Part shown: in pieces, positions 9,316 to 17,487 of the stretch
Position numbering within the stretch: position 1 is the stretch's first letter
Layout of the letters: every line of letters starts with the position of its first letter
Assembly (NCBI GenBank): GCA_022508865.1
Contig: JAFLUK010000001.1
Coordinates: 18,148 to 53,644 of the forward strand
From: Oscillospiraceae bacterium
Lineage (GTDB): Bacteria > Bacillota > Clostridia > Oscillospirales > Acutalibacteraceae
Reading direction: 5' to 3'
Length of the DNA stretch: 35,497 nt
The notes under the pieces: model-generated
Databases searched by the model: none
The model's input: only the letters and a program-made list of their open reading frames with translations
What the model was told of the DNA's origin: nothing
Made by a program: the position numbers and the translations under genes

Positions 9316-9411
9316 GGAAAATTAAAGTGGAAAACTTTAAATTTCCTACAAAGAAGAAAGAATTTGTCATATTTTTTTAAGAGAAAAATCATTATTTCCT
9401 ACGAGGAAATA
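9316..9411 (+). repeat. Two inverted repeats between the U32 gene and dut
   Basis: The first is a 12-bp stem with one mismatch (9316-9327 with 9335-9346, loop TGGAAAA). The second is a perfect 8-bp stem (TATTTCCT at 9393-9400 with AGGAAATA at 9404-9411, loop ACG). Neither is followed by a clear T run, so they are not classical terminators. They could be RNA-processing or stability hairpins. Confidence 0.5.
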
Positions 9412-9471
9412 AAGGTTTCATAAATATTACAAAATGCAGGACGGTGTGAAATTTTGCAGGAAAGGACGCAT

Positions 9472-9915
9472 ATGGAATTACTAAAAATAAAAAAGCTTAA
9501 ACCAAATTCAGTTGTGCCGAAAAGAGCAACAAACGGCTCGGCAGGAATGGATTTATATGCTTGTATAGAGGATGAAATAACAATAAATCCCGGAGATTTG
9601 GCAGTTGTTCCCACAGGTATTGCTATTGAGCTACCATCAACAGGCTATATGGCTAATATTATTGCCAGAAGCGGACTTGGTGTAAAACACGGTATTTGTC
9701 TTTCCAATGGTGTTGGTGTGGTAGACAGCGACTACAGGGGAGAGGTTTGCGTGGGTCTTTGTAATGTTTCAAATGTTCCATATACAATAAAACCACTGGA
9801 AAGGGTGGCGCAGCTTGTGATTGTTCCCGTTGCTGTTATGGATACTGTTGAGGTGGAAAGTCTGGAGGATACTGCAAGAGGCGCAGGCGGCTTTGGTTCA
9901 ACAGGAAAGAATTAA
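9472..9915 (+). CDS. dut: dUTP diphosphatase (dUTPase)
   Basis: The enzyme hydrolyses dUTP to dUMP and pyrophosphate, keeping uracil out of DNA and feeding thymidylate synthesis. All five trimeric-dUTPase motifs are visible in order: AGMDLYA, ARSGLG, GVVDSDYRGEV, RVAQLVI and GAGGFGSTG at the C-terminus. The 147-residue length is normal. ATG 9472 is preferred over the in-frame TTG at 9454, because AGGAAAGGA at 9458-9466 lies just before the ATG. It stands alone, with gaps of about 180 and 157 bases on its two sides. Confidence 0.97.
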   Translation: MELLKIKKLKPNSVVPKRATNGSAGMDLYACIEDEITINPGDLAVVPTGIAIELPSTGYMANIIARSGLGVKHGICLSNGVGVVDSDYRGEVCVGLCNVSNVPYTIKPLERVAQLVIVPVAVMDTVEVESLEDTARGAGGFGSTGKN

Positions 9916-10009
9916 ATATAGTTGAAAAATATGGAGATATGGAGTATAATCATTTGTACTTATATTGTATATCATCAGCAAAATTGCAAACACAAATAAT
10001 GTAGAAATA

Positions 10010-10038
10010 TTTACATAACATATAGTATGTATTATTTT
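10010..10038 (+). promoter_or_regulatory. Possible promoter for the mre cluster
   Basis: TTTACA at 10010-10015 is followed after 17 bases by the AT-rich TATTTT at 10033-10038, ahead of mreB. The -10 match is poor and the whole region is AT-rich, so this is only a candidate. Confidence 0.3.
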
Positions 10039-10072
10039 ATAAAAACCCCATTATTTTGAAAGGTTGATAAAT

Positions 10073-11080
10073 ATGTTTTCAAAGGATATTGGAATAGATT
10101 TAGGAACAGCTAACACTCTTGTATATATGAAGGGCAAGGGAATTGTTCTTCGTGAGCCCTCTGTTGTTGCAGTTGATATCAGGGAAGATTCTGTCCTTGC
10201 AGTCGGTGCACAGGCAAAGGAAATGATTGGCAGAACTCCCGGTTCCATTGCGGCTATCAGACCCCTTAAGGACGGAGTTATTGCAGACTTTGAAATTACA
10301 GCTATTATGCTTAAACACTTCATCAGAAAAGTTGTACGCAGTAACTTTTTTTCCCGTCCCAGAATTGTAATTTGTATTCCCAGCGGCGTTACACAAGTTG
10401 AAAGAAGAGCCGTTGAGGACGCTGCACGTCAGGCAGGGGGAAAGGATGTTGAGCTGATAGAGGAACCAATGGCAGCGGCTATCGGCGCAGGGCTTCCTGT
10501 TGCAGAGCCTACAGGCAGTATGGTGCTTGATATTGGCGGCGGTACTTCTGAAGTGGCGGTAATCTCACTGGGTGACATTGTTGCCCACAATTCTGTTCGT
10601 GTTGCAGGAGATAAATTTGACGAAGCAATTATGACATATATAAAGAAAAAGTACGGTCTTACAATTGGTGAAAGAACTGCAGAAGAAATAAAAATGGAAA
10701 TCGGTTCTGCATTCCCTCACAAAAATGAGGGTAGTATGACAGTAAAGGGCAGAAATACAGCCGACGGACTTCCAAAGGACGTTACAATTACTGCAGAAGA
10801 AGTGAGAAATGCCCTTGCTTCGCCTCTTGCAGCAATTATTGACGGTGTTCTTGATACGCTTGAAAAAACTCCGCCGGAGCTTGCTGCTGACATTATTGAC
10901 AGAGGTATTACCTTAACAGGCGGCGGTGCACTTCTTAAGGGTCTTGATTTGCTTATTTCAAAGCAGACAGGAATGCCTGTGCACATTGCAGACAGACCTC
11001 TTGACTGTGTAGCCGACGGTGCAGGCAAAAGACTTGAAACCGTAATGCCAAAGGATTATTACAGAGACAGAAGAAGATAA
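10073..11080 (+). CDS. mreB: Rod-shape-determining protein MreB
   Basis: MreB is an actin-like ATPase whose membrane-bound filaments organise lateral wall synthesis. The 335-residue product is full length. It has the phosphate-1 motif DIGIDLGTANTLVY, the VLDIGGGTSEVAV phosphate-2 motif near residues 155-167, the EPMAAAIGAGLPV region and a C-terminal TGGGALL adenosine motif. ATG 10073 (MFSKDIG) is chosen over the TTG at 10064 because GAAAGG lies 9 bases before it. It leads the cluster mreB-mreC-mreD-mrdA, all in the same direction. Confidence 0.97.
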   Translation: MFSKDIGIDLGTANTLVYMKGKGIVLREPSVVAVDIREDSVLAVGAQAKEMIGRTPGSIAAIRPLKDGVIADFEITAIMLKHFIRKVVRSNFFSRPRIVICIPSGVTQVERRAVEDAARQAGGKDVELIEEPMAAAIGAGLPVAEPTGSMVLDIGGGTSEVAVISLGDIVAHNSVRVAGDKFDEAIMTYIKKKYGLTIGERTAEEIKMEIGSAFPHKNEGSMTVKGRNTADGLPKDVTITAEEVRNALASPLAAIIDGVLDTLEKTPPELAADIIDRGITLTGGGALLKGLDLLISKQTGMPVHIADRPLDCVADGAGKRLETVMPKDYYRDRRR

Positions 11081-11140
11081 ATTGTTACAGTCTTAAAGGT
11101 ATTAAGGGTGACATTTCAACCAACAGGAGAATAATATTTT

Positions 11141-12007
11141 ATGAAGGAAATATTTAAAACAAAGAGCTTTAAAACGTTAATAATAACACTGATAATATTA
11201 ATAATGTTATCAGGCTTTTCTGCTGTTTTTGATACAAATATTATCTCCTCCTCTGTGGGTTTTTTGACAGTTGGAATGCAAAGGGTATCTGCGGCTGTTA
11301 CAGAGAATAACACAGAAAAATCTTATGATGAATTACTGTATGAAAATCAACAGCTTAAAAAGGAACTGTCAAACCTGAGAACACAGCTTTCAGACTATAT
11401 GGATGTTAAAGAAGAGAACGCTCGTCTTTGGAAGTATTACGATTTAAAAAAGAAAAATGACAAATACAACTTTGTTCCTGTTTCTGTTATAAGAAGAGAT
11501 GCTTCTGCGGAATTTTATTCCTTTACAGTTGACAGAGGCAGTAACGAGAATATTTCCGTAAACGACCCTGTTGTTTCAGAAAACGGTCTGGTGGGATATG
11601 TAAAGGAAGTAAGCGTTACATACTGTATTGTCACCACAATTTTGTCCCCTGATTTATCGGCAGGCGCCAAGGATGTAATATCTAAAGATACAGGAATTAT
11701 TACAGGCGACGCAGAATACAGCGACAAAAACCTTGTTACAATGAAAAAACTGGCTGAAAACAATAAGATAAAAGTTGGTGACCAAATTTCTACAACAGGC
11801 ATCGGAGGAATGTTTCCCGAAAATGTTTCTGTGGGTACTGTTAAAGAACTGAAGTATGACGATTTTGATACATCCCTTTACGCTGTGATAGAGCCATATG
11901 AAGATATTCAGAATGTTACAGATGTGGTTATTGTGACCTCCTTTGAGGGACAGGGAGAAATTGCGCCCGCAAAGGATAAGGAAGCATCAACCAAATCGGA
12001 GGAATAG
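11141..12007 (+). CDS. mreC: Rod-shape-determining protein MreC
   Basis: MreC is a bitopic membrane protein that links MreB and MreD to the wall synthases outside the membrane. The 288-residue protein has an N-terminal transmembrane helix (about residues 12-30) and a periplasm-side coiled coil (about 55-100). The two-barrel MreC domain follows, with VDRGSNENISVNDPVVSENGLVGYV at the usual place (about 133-157). The tail is low-complexity and charged. AGGAGA precedes the ATG. mreD starts one base after its stop. Confidence 0.95.
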   Translation: MKEIFKTKSFKTLIITLIILIMLSGFSAVFDTNIISSSVGFLTVGMQRVSAAVTENNTEKSYDELLYENQQLKKELSNLRTQLSDYMDVKEENARLWKYYDLKKKNDKYNFVPVSVIRRDASAEFYSFTVDRGSNENISVNDPVVSENGLVGYVKEVSVTYCIVTTILSPDLSAGAKDVISKDTGIITGDAEYSDKNLVTMKKLAENNKIKVGDQISTTGIGGMFPENVSVGTVKELKYDDFDTSLYAVIEPYEDIQNVTDVVIVTSFEGQGEIAPAKDKEASTKSEE

Positions 12008-12008
12008 T

Positions 12009-12524
12009 ATGGACGAAAAAAGAAACAGAGTTGTTCGGTACATAGCCTTTGGTCTGGAAATATTGATTTTCTTTGTTATTCAGGGTGTTCCAAATCTGAT
12101 TCCCCCTATTCTGGGAGGTAAGCCTGTTTTGCTGTTGGGAATAGCTCTTACTATTGCCTGCTTTGAAAACGAAGTACCTGCAATGGCTTTTGGTATAGCC
12201 TGTGGAGCAATGTTGGATTTTGGTTCCCACACACACATTGGTTTTTACACAATAACACTGGCTGTTGTGTGCTTCTTTTTAGGATATTTTTCAGAGAATT
12301 ATTTTAACACAAGCTTTTTGATGACGCTGGTGATTTGTGTAATTTTTATTCCCATCATTTTGAGCCTTGATTTCCTTATTTCTTATGTAATGAAAGGCTA
12401 CGGCAGTGTAGGATATTACTTTGTCAATCATATCCTTACCAATATGGGATATACATTTGTTACAATTCCTGTTTTTTACGGAATTAACCGTGCACTCAGC
12501 AGGGGGTTTGTTTCCGGTTTTTGA
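12009..12524 (+). CDS. mreD: Rod-shape-determining protein MreD
   Basis: MreD is an integral membrane partner of MreC. The 171-residue protein is almost all hydrophobic, with about five or six transmembrane segments, and contains FGIACGAMLDFGSHTHIGFY, typical of the family's conserved region. The ATG at 12009 is set by GGAGG at the end of mreC; the frame is open further upstream inside mreC, but that part has no MreD-like sequence. Confidence 0.9.
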   Translation: MDEKRNRVVRYIAFGLEILIFFVIQGVPNLIPPILGGKPVLLLGIALTIACFENEVPAMAFGIACGAMLDFGSHTHIGFYTITLAVVCFFLGYFSENYFNTSFLMTLVICVIFIPIILSLDFLISYVMKGYGSVGYYFVNHILTNMGYTFVTIPVFYGINRALSRGFVSGF

Positions 12525-12558
12525 TTATAAATTATAAATGTATGAAAGAGGTGATTAT

Positions 12559-14574
12559 ATGGATAACAGTACTGTGTTTAAACGCAGAGGTATACTTTGT
12601 CTTATAATCGCCCTTATTATTTTTGGTGCATATGTTGCAAGGCTTTTTGTCTGGCAGATTGTTGATGGAGAGAAATATAAAGACATAGCCAAAAACAACA
12701 GTACATATTCCCTTGTTTCCGACAGAACAAGGGGAGAAATTCTTACTGCCGACGGCAAGCCTCTGGCAACAAACAGAACTCTCTATAATGTAGCCCTTAA
12801 AAAGGCATATATAAAGGAGGGTACAACAAACAGCACTATAATTAAGGTGCTGGATTTATTGAAAACAAGAAATGAAGAGTGGAGAGATATGCTCCCTATC
12901 ATATATAAAGATGGTAAATATTCCTTTGCAGAGAGCGACACCGCAGAGGAGTATCTTTCTTATTTGCAAAGCGAGGCAATGCTGGACACAGGTGTTTACA
13001 CTATGCCTGACGAATATATGAAAGAGCTTATCAAAAGATATGAGTGTAAGGATATAGAAGACAAGGAGCTTCAGAGAAACATTATTTCTATTAGATTTAA
13101 TATGGAAAGAGAAAATTTCAGTACCGTTAATGATTACATTGTTGCAGAGGATGTCAGCAATGATATGATGCAGATTGTTTCCGAAAACGCTCAAAAAATC
13201 AGCGGTGTTGAGATTACCACCAATGTGGAAAGGGAATATAAAAACGGCACTTTAGCTCCTCATATTGTAGGTATTATCGGCAAAATAAATCAAGAGGAAT
13301 ATGAGGTAAAGGAAAGTCAGGGCTACGGCTATAACGACTTTATCGGCAAATTCGGAATTGAAAGAGTTTTTGAAGGTCAGTTAAGGGGCGAGGTTGGCAA
13401 GGCTTATGTTGAAAAGAACGTAAACGGTACTGTTGTTCGTACTGTTGAAACAGAGAATGCAAAGCCAGGCAACACTGTTTGGCTAACTTTAGACAGTGGA
13501 TTGCAGAAGGTTGCCAATGAGTCTTTGGCTTATAACGTTAACCTCAGTCATTCAGAAGAAGCAAAGGATTGTGTGGCCGGTGCAGTTGTAATGCTTGATG
13601 TAAGCGATTTTTCCGTCCTTGCAGCAGCAACCTATCCCACATATGATTTATCAAAATACAGCAATTATAAATATTATTCAAAGCTGGCTAATGACGAAAC
13701 AAGCCCTTTGTATTCAAGAGCCTTTGACGGTGCCTTTGCTCCCGGCTCGGTGTTCAAGCCATGTGTCGCACTTGCAGGTCTTGAAGAAGGAAAAATAACA
13801 GAAAATTCAACAATTGTCTGTACCCAGAATTATGACTATTACCCCACTGATGTTGTAAGATGTTTGGGCTACCACAACGGTATTAGTCTAAATACGGCAC
13901 TGGAAGTTTCCTGCAACTACTATTTTGCAGATTTGGGCAGACGTTTGGGTATCAGTACAATTTACGGTTATGCGGAAAAATTCGGTCTCGGTCTTAATAC
14001 AGGTGTAGAAATAGACGAAAACACAGGATTTCTTGCCGGACGTGACAGTACACAATGGACAGCAGGTAATACTGTTCAGGCGGCTATCGGACAGAGTGAC
14101 AATACCTTTACCCCTGTTCAGCTTGCTACCTATGCTGCTACAATAGCTAACAATGGCACAAGACTTAAAACTCACCTTGTAAAAAAGATTACAAGCTACG
14201 ACAGAAAGACAACTATAGAAGAAAATACCAAGGACAACATAGAAACAATGTCCTCTCTTAAGGTAAAGGAAAAAAATCTGAAAATTGTTCAGCAGGGTAT
14301 GAGAAGCGTTTGCAGTGAAGAAAACGGCACAGCCTATGGCATTTTTGGAAACTATGGAATTGATGTGGCCGCAAAGACAGGTACTGCGGAAAACAGCGGT
14401 ACTGACCACACTGTGTTTATGTGCTATGCTCCCTATGACAAACCACAAGTTGCCGTTGCTGTTGTTATTGAACACGGCGCAAAGACAAAATATTCTGCAA
14501 GTATTGCAAAGGATTTACTGGACAAGTACTTTTTTGATAAGGATTTTAATGAAAAGAAAACAAATCCTTATTAG
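12559..14574 (+). CDS. mrdA: Class B penicillin-binding protein 2 (elongation transpeptidase)
   Basis: This is the peptidoglycan transpeptidase of the elongasome. The 671-residue protein has one N-terminal membrane helix (about residues 8-28) and a dimerisation domain. The penicillin-binding domain carries the active-site tetrad SVFK with Ser397, SCN at 451-453 and KTGT starting at Lys606. The start is ATG 12559, because the strong AGAGGTGAT at 12546-12554 lies after the earlier ATG at 12538. No rodA/SEDS gene lies next to it in this window, so the partner glycosyltransferase must be encoded elsewhere. A strong terminator follows. Confidence 0.96.
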   Translation: MDNSTVFKRRGILCLIIALIIFGAYVARLFVWQIVDGEKYKDIAKNNSTYSLVSDRTRGEILTADGKPLATNRTLYNVALKKAYIKEGTTNSTIIKVLDLLKTRNEEWRDMLPIIYKDGKYSFAESDTAEEYLSYLQSEAMLDTGVYTMPDEYMKELIKRYECKDIEDKELQRNIISIRFNMERENFSTVNDYIVAEDVSNDMMQIVSENAQKISGVEITTNVEREYKNGTLAPHIVGIIGKINQEEYEVKESQGYGYNDFIGKFGIERVFEGQLRGEVGKAYVEKNVNGTVVRTVETENAKPGNTVWLTLDSGLQKVANESLAYNVNLSHSEEAKDCVAGAVVMLDVSDFSVLAAATYPTYDLSKYSNYKYYSKLANDETSPLYSRAFDGAFAPGSVFKPCVALAGLEEGKITENSTIVCTQNYDYYPTDVVRCLGYHNGISLNTALEVSCNYYFADLGRRLGISTIYGYAEKFGLGLNTGVEIDENTGFLAGRDSTQWTAGNTVQAAIGQSDNTFTPVQLATYAATIANNGTRLKTHLVKKITSYDRKTTIEENTKDNIETMSSLKVKEKNLKIVQQGMRSVCSEENGTAYGIFGNYGIDVAAKTGTAENSGTDHTVFMCYAPYDKPQVAVAVVIEHGAKTKYSASIAKDLLDKYFFDKDFNEKKTNPY

Positions 14575-14586
14575 TTTTTCATCTCG

Positions 14587-14612
14587 GCTGTGGAGAAATC
14601 CACAGCTTTTTT
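14587..14612 (+). terminator. Rho-independent terminator after mrdA
   Basis: A perfect 8-bp stem (GCTGTGGA at 14587-14594, TCCACAGC at 14599-14606) with a GAAA tetraloop is followed by a T run. It separates the mre cluster from minD. Confidence 0.93.
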
Positions 14613-14719
14613 CTTTCTTTTATCCCAAAAAGCATAAAATTTATAATTTTTTATGAAATATGCCCAAATTTTTGCCTATTTATTCTACACTCTGATTTGT
14701 TTTTTTTCACTTGATTTTG

Positions 14720-14728
14720 TGATAGAAT
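14720..14728 (+). promoter_or_regulatory. Extended -10 promoter for minD
   Basis: TGATAGAAT at 14720-14728 is an extended -10 element (TGn plus TAGAAT), about 17 bases before the minD ATG. No good -35 is seen. The leader would be only about ten bases, just containing AGAGGTG. Confidence 0.5.
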
Positions 14729-14745
14729 ATGGTTAGAGGTGTATT

Positions 14746-15492
14746 ATGAGTAAAATTATCGTTTTTGCGTCAGGCAAGGGTGGAACAGGAAAAACCACCG
14801 TTACCGCTAATTTGGCAATTGCACTATGTAAAAAGAATAATAAGGTTTTGCTCATTGACTGTGATTGCGGAATGAGAGGTCTTGACCTTATGCTGGGTCT
14901 GGATAAAAATCTTGTTTACGACACAGGGGATATTATTGCAGGTAACTGCTTTACAGGTGATGCTGTTTACCCTTATCAATCTGTACCGGGACTGTTTCTT
15001 CTTCCTGCTCCGATGAATGCAGAGGACGAAATTTCTCCAAAGGTTATGAAACAGTTTATACACACCATAGAAGAAAACTACGATTATATACTAATTGATT
15101 CCCCTGCAGGTGTAGGAAGCGGGTTTGAAACAGCAATGGCTTCTGCCCGGAGCTGTGTTATTGTAATCAACCCTGAACCTACAAGCATCAGAGGAGCTCT
15201 CAACATCAGAAGCGCTCTGCAAAAAAATGATATTACAGACATCAGGCTGATAATAAACAGATTTAATGAGAAGAATTTTAAGGAACTTAATCTCTTTAAG
15301 GATTTGGATGAAGTAATTGATTTGTGTGAAACACAGCTCATCGGTGTTATTCCCGACGATTACCGCCTTGTAAGTCTTTCTCAACAGGGTAAGCCAAATT
15401 TGAACACATCAGCAACAGCAGAGGTGTTCAGCAGAATTGCCGACAGAATTGCAGGCAAAAGTGTTCAGCTTGGTTTTCCAAAGAAGATGTAG
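14746..15492 (+). CDS. minD: MinD-like ParA-family ATPase
   Basis: The 248-residue protein has the deviant Walker A motif GKGGTGKTT (residues 10-18, signature Lys11), the A' region VLLIDCDCGMRGLDLMLGLD and Walker B ILIDSPAG with Asp118. The later part, NPEPTSIRGALNIR and IGVIPDDYRLVSLSQQGKP, is closest to MinD, which directs division-site placement with MinC. In many clostridia minC, minD and minE follow mrdA. Here minC and minE are absent, and the C-terminus (QLGFPKKM) lacks an obvious amphipathic membrane-targeting helix. It could therefore be a soluble or altered MinD, or another Mrp/MinD-family ATPase. It has its own likely promoter. Confidence 0.82.
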   Translation: MSKIIVFASGKGGTGKTTVTANLAIALCKKNNKVLLIDCDCGMRGLDLMLGLDKNLVYDTGDIIAGNCFTGDAVYPYQSVPGLFLLPAPMNAEDEISPKVMKQFIHTIEENYDYILIDSPAGVGSGFETAMASARSCVIVINPEPTSIRGALNIRSALQKNDITDIRLIINRFNEKNFKELNLFKDLDEVIDLCETQLIGVIPDDYRLVSLSQQGKPNLNTSATAEVFSRIADRIAGKSVQLGFPKKM

Positions 15493-15594
15493 GAAACTCT
15501 GTAAAACTAATTATGTTGTTTTGTAAAACATAGGCAAATACACATAAAATTGTGAGAAAAAAGATACATATTAAGGATTGTGAGGAATTCATAT

Positions 15595-15990
15595 ATGAAT
15601 ATAGCACTTATTGCCCACGACGAAAAAAAAGAACTTATGGTTCAGTTCTGTATAGCATATTGCGGTGTACTCAGCAGACATACTATTTGTGCAACAGGTA
15701 CAACAGGTACATTGGTTGAGGAAGCTACAGGTCTGAAAATTCAGAAATTCCTTGGTGGACGTCAGGGCGGCGACCAGCAGATTATATCACGAATTTCATA
15801 TGACGAGATTGATATGCTGCTGTTTTTCCGTGACCCTCTTACTGCTAAACCACAGGAGTCAAACGATATGAATTTGCTTCGTCTTTGTGATATGCACAAT
15901 ATTCCTGTTGCCACAAATATTGCAACAGCGGAGGTGCTTATTCACGGTCTTGAAAGAGGCGACCTTGACTGGAGAAATGTTTTAAAATAA
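15595..15990 (+). CDS. mgsA: Methylglyoxal synthase
   Basis: The enzyme converts dihydroxyacetone phosphate to methylglyoxal and phosphate, an overflow bypass of lower glycolysis. The 131-residue protein has the conserved N-terminal IALIAHDEKK, the phosphate-binding TGTTG, the catalytic GGDQQ and FFRDPL aspartates, and IPVATNIATAE. The ATG at 15595 is chosen over the GTG at 15580 because TGAGGAA lies 7 bases before it. It sits about 100 bases after minD, a neighbourhood also common in other clostridia. Confidence 0.96.
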   Translation: MNIALIAHDEKKELMVQFCIAYCGVLSRHTICATGTTGTLVEEATGLKIQKFLGGRQGGDQQIISRISYDEIDMLLFFRDPLTAKPQESNDMNLLRLCDMHNIPVATNIATAEVLIHGLERGDLDWRNVLK

Positions 15991-16092
15991 TGGCTTTATA
16001 GCAAAACATTTGCAATATCTGCAGGAATGGCAAGTGTTGCACAGGGAAAATTGAGGTTAAAATTAAGATTAATATTTTATCAAGCATTTAAT

Positions 16093-16123
16093 GGGCGGCG
16101 TTTGCTGCCCTTTACTTGCCTTT
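16093..16123 (+). terminator. Terminator-like hairpin between mgsA and hisS
   Basis: GGGCGGC at 16093-16099 pairs with GCTGCCC at 16104-16110 (one G-T pair), followed by a T-rich but interrupted tail. It probably ends mgsA transcription, or attenuates reading into hisS. No T-box consensus is present in this leader. Confidence 0.6.
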
Positions 16124-16166
16124 ATTTATTGGATTTTTTCAATAGAAAAGGGAAAGGAACATTGAA

Positions 16167-17465
16167 ATGGCACAATTAATTAAGAAAATTAAGGGCACAG
16201 AGGATATAATGCCAAAGGAAAGTTACCGCTGGCAATTTCTCGAAAATCTTATGCGCCGTCAGGCAAATGCCTATGGCTACAAGGAGGTAAGAACACCTGT
16301 ATTTGAACAGACAAGTCTGTTTGCAAGAGGTGTGGGAGAAACTACAGACGTAGTGCAAAAGGAAATGTACACCTTCTCAACCAAGGGAGATGACAGCATT
16401 ACACTGCGTCCGGAGGGAACAGCAGGTGCGGCAAGAGCATTTCTTGAACACGGCGTATACAACGATGGTTTACCCTCAAAGCAATACTACCTTACAACCT
16501 GCTATCGCTACGAAAAACCACAGGCAGGCAGGCAAAGAGAGTTTCACCAATTTGGTATTGAGGTATTCGGTACAAAAAATCCTGCCGCAGACGCAGAGGT
16601 TATTTGCCTTGTAAAGGGTCTTTTTGACCTTTTGGGTCTTACGGGGATTAGGTTGGAAATCAATTCAATCGGATGTCCTCATTGCAGGGAAAAATATCAC
16701 CAAAAACTGAAGGAATATTTTTCTCAATACAAGGATAGGCTATGTGAAACCTGCCTTGGCAGACTTGACAGAAATCCAATGCGTATTATAGATTGCAAAA
16801 GTCCTGTTTGCAGTGAAGTTGCAAAGGACGCTCCAAGAATGCTTGATTTTCTTTGTGACGAATGTAAGGAGCATTTTGATAGTGTAAAGAGCTTTCTTGA
16901 TACAGCAGGAGTGGAATATGAAATTAACCCCTCAATAGTAAGAGGTCTTGATTACTATACAAAGACGGTTTTTGAATTTGTTTCCGACAATATCGGTGCA
17001 CAGGGAACTGTCTGCGGCGGAGGAAGATATGATGGTCTGTTAGAGGAGCTTGGCGGTCAGCCCACTCCGTCTTTGGGTTGTGCAATGGGTATGGAAAGAC
17101 TGCTTCTTTTAATGGACAACAGCGGTATAGAAATTCCACAGCCTGACACAACAGACCTTTACATAGCTTCAATGGGAGAAATCGCACAGCTAAAGGCTTT
17201 TGAGCTGGCAGACAAAGTAAGAAAAACAGGTCTTTCGGCACAGTGCGACATTGTGGGCAGAGGGTTGAGACCCCAGATGAAGTTTGCAGACAAAATCGGA
17301 GCAAAATTCTCTTTGGTTATCGGAGATAATGAGATTGCAGAAAACAAGGCAGAGGTAAAAAATATGGAAACAGGAGAAAAATTTTCTGTTTCTCTTAATC
17401 AATTTGATAAGGATTTTACTGCAATAGTAATTGAAACACAAACACAAAAAATAGCGGGAATATAG
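16167..17465 (+). CDS. hisS: Histidine-tRNA ligase
   Basis: This class II synthetase charges tRNA-His. The 432-residue protein has the N-terminal KGTEDIMP motif, class II motif 2 (TCYRYEKPQAGRQREFHQFG), the histidine-specific RGLDYYTKTVFEF (about residues 259-271), motif 3 (GCAMGMERLLLL) and a C-terminal anticodon-binding domain. The length is normal. The ATG at 16167 follows AAAGGAA. aspS starts 22 bases after the stop, so the pair is one operon, a widespread arrangement in Bacillota. Confidence 0.97.
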   Translation: MAQLIKKIKGTEDIMPKESYRWQFLENLMRRQANAYGYKEVRTPVFEQTSLFARGVGETTDVVQKEMYTFSTKGDDSITLRPEGTAGAARAFLEHGVYNDGLPSKQYYLTTCYRYEKPQAGRQREFHQFGIEVFGTKNPAADAEVICLVKGLFDLLGLTGIRLEINSIGCPHCREKYHQKLKEYFSQYKDRLCETCLGRLDRNPMRIIDCKSPVCSEVAKDAPRMLDFLCDECKEHFDSVKSFLDTAGVEYEINPSIVRGLDYYTKTVFEFVSDNIGAQGTVCGGGRYDGLLEELGGQPTPSLGCAMGMERLLLLMDNSGIEIPQPDTTDLYIASMGEIAQLKAFELADKVRKTGLSAQCDIVGRGLRPQMKFADKIGAKFSLVIGDNEIAENKAEVKNMETGEKFSVSLNQFDKDFTAIVIETQTQKIAGI

Positions 17466-17487
17466 AAAAAAGAAACAGGAGAAAATT

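Noticed and set aside
13888..14475. A 195-codon minus-strand frame inside mrdA
   Set aside because: It overlaps the conserved transpeptidase domain and its translation is Cys/Ile-rich with no family resemblance; a shadow frame.
15512..15532. Inverted repeat between minD and mgsA as a terminator
   Set aside because: The stem is AT-rich and short with no T run, so termination is not supported.
15991..16166. Possible T-box leader before hisS-aspS
   Set aside because: The leader is short and has no T-box consensus (AGGGTGGNACCGCG-like); only one terminator-like hairpin is present.
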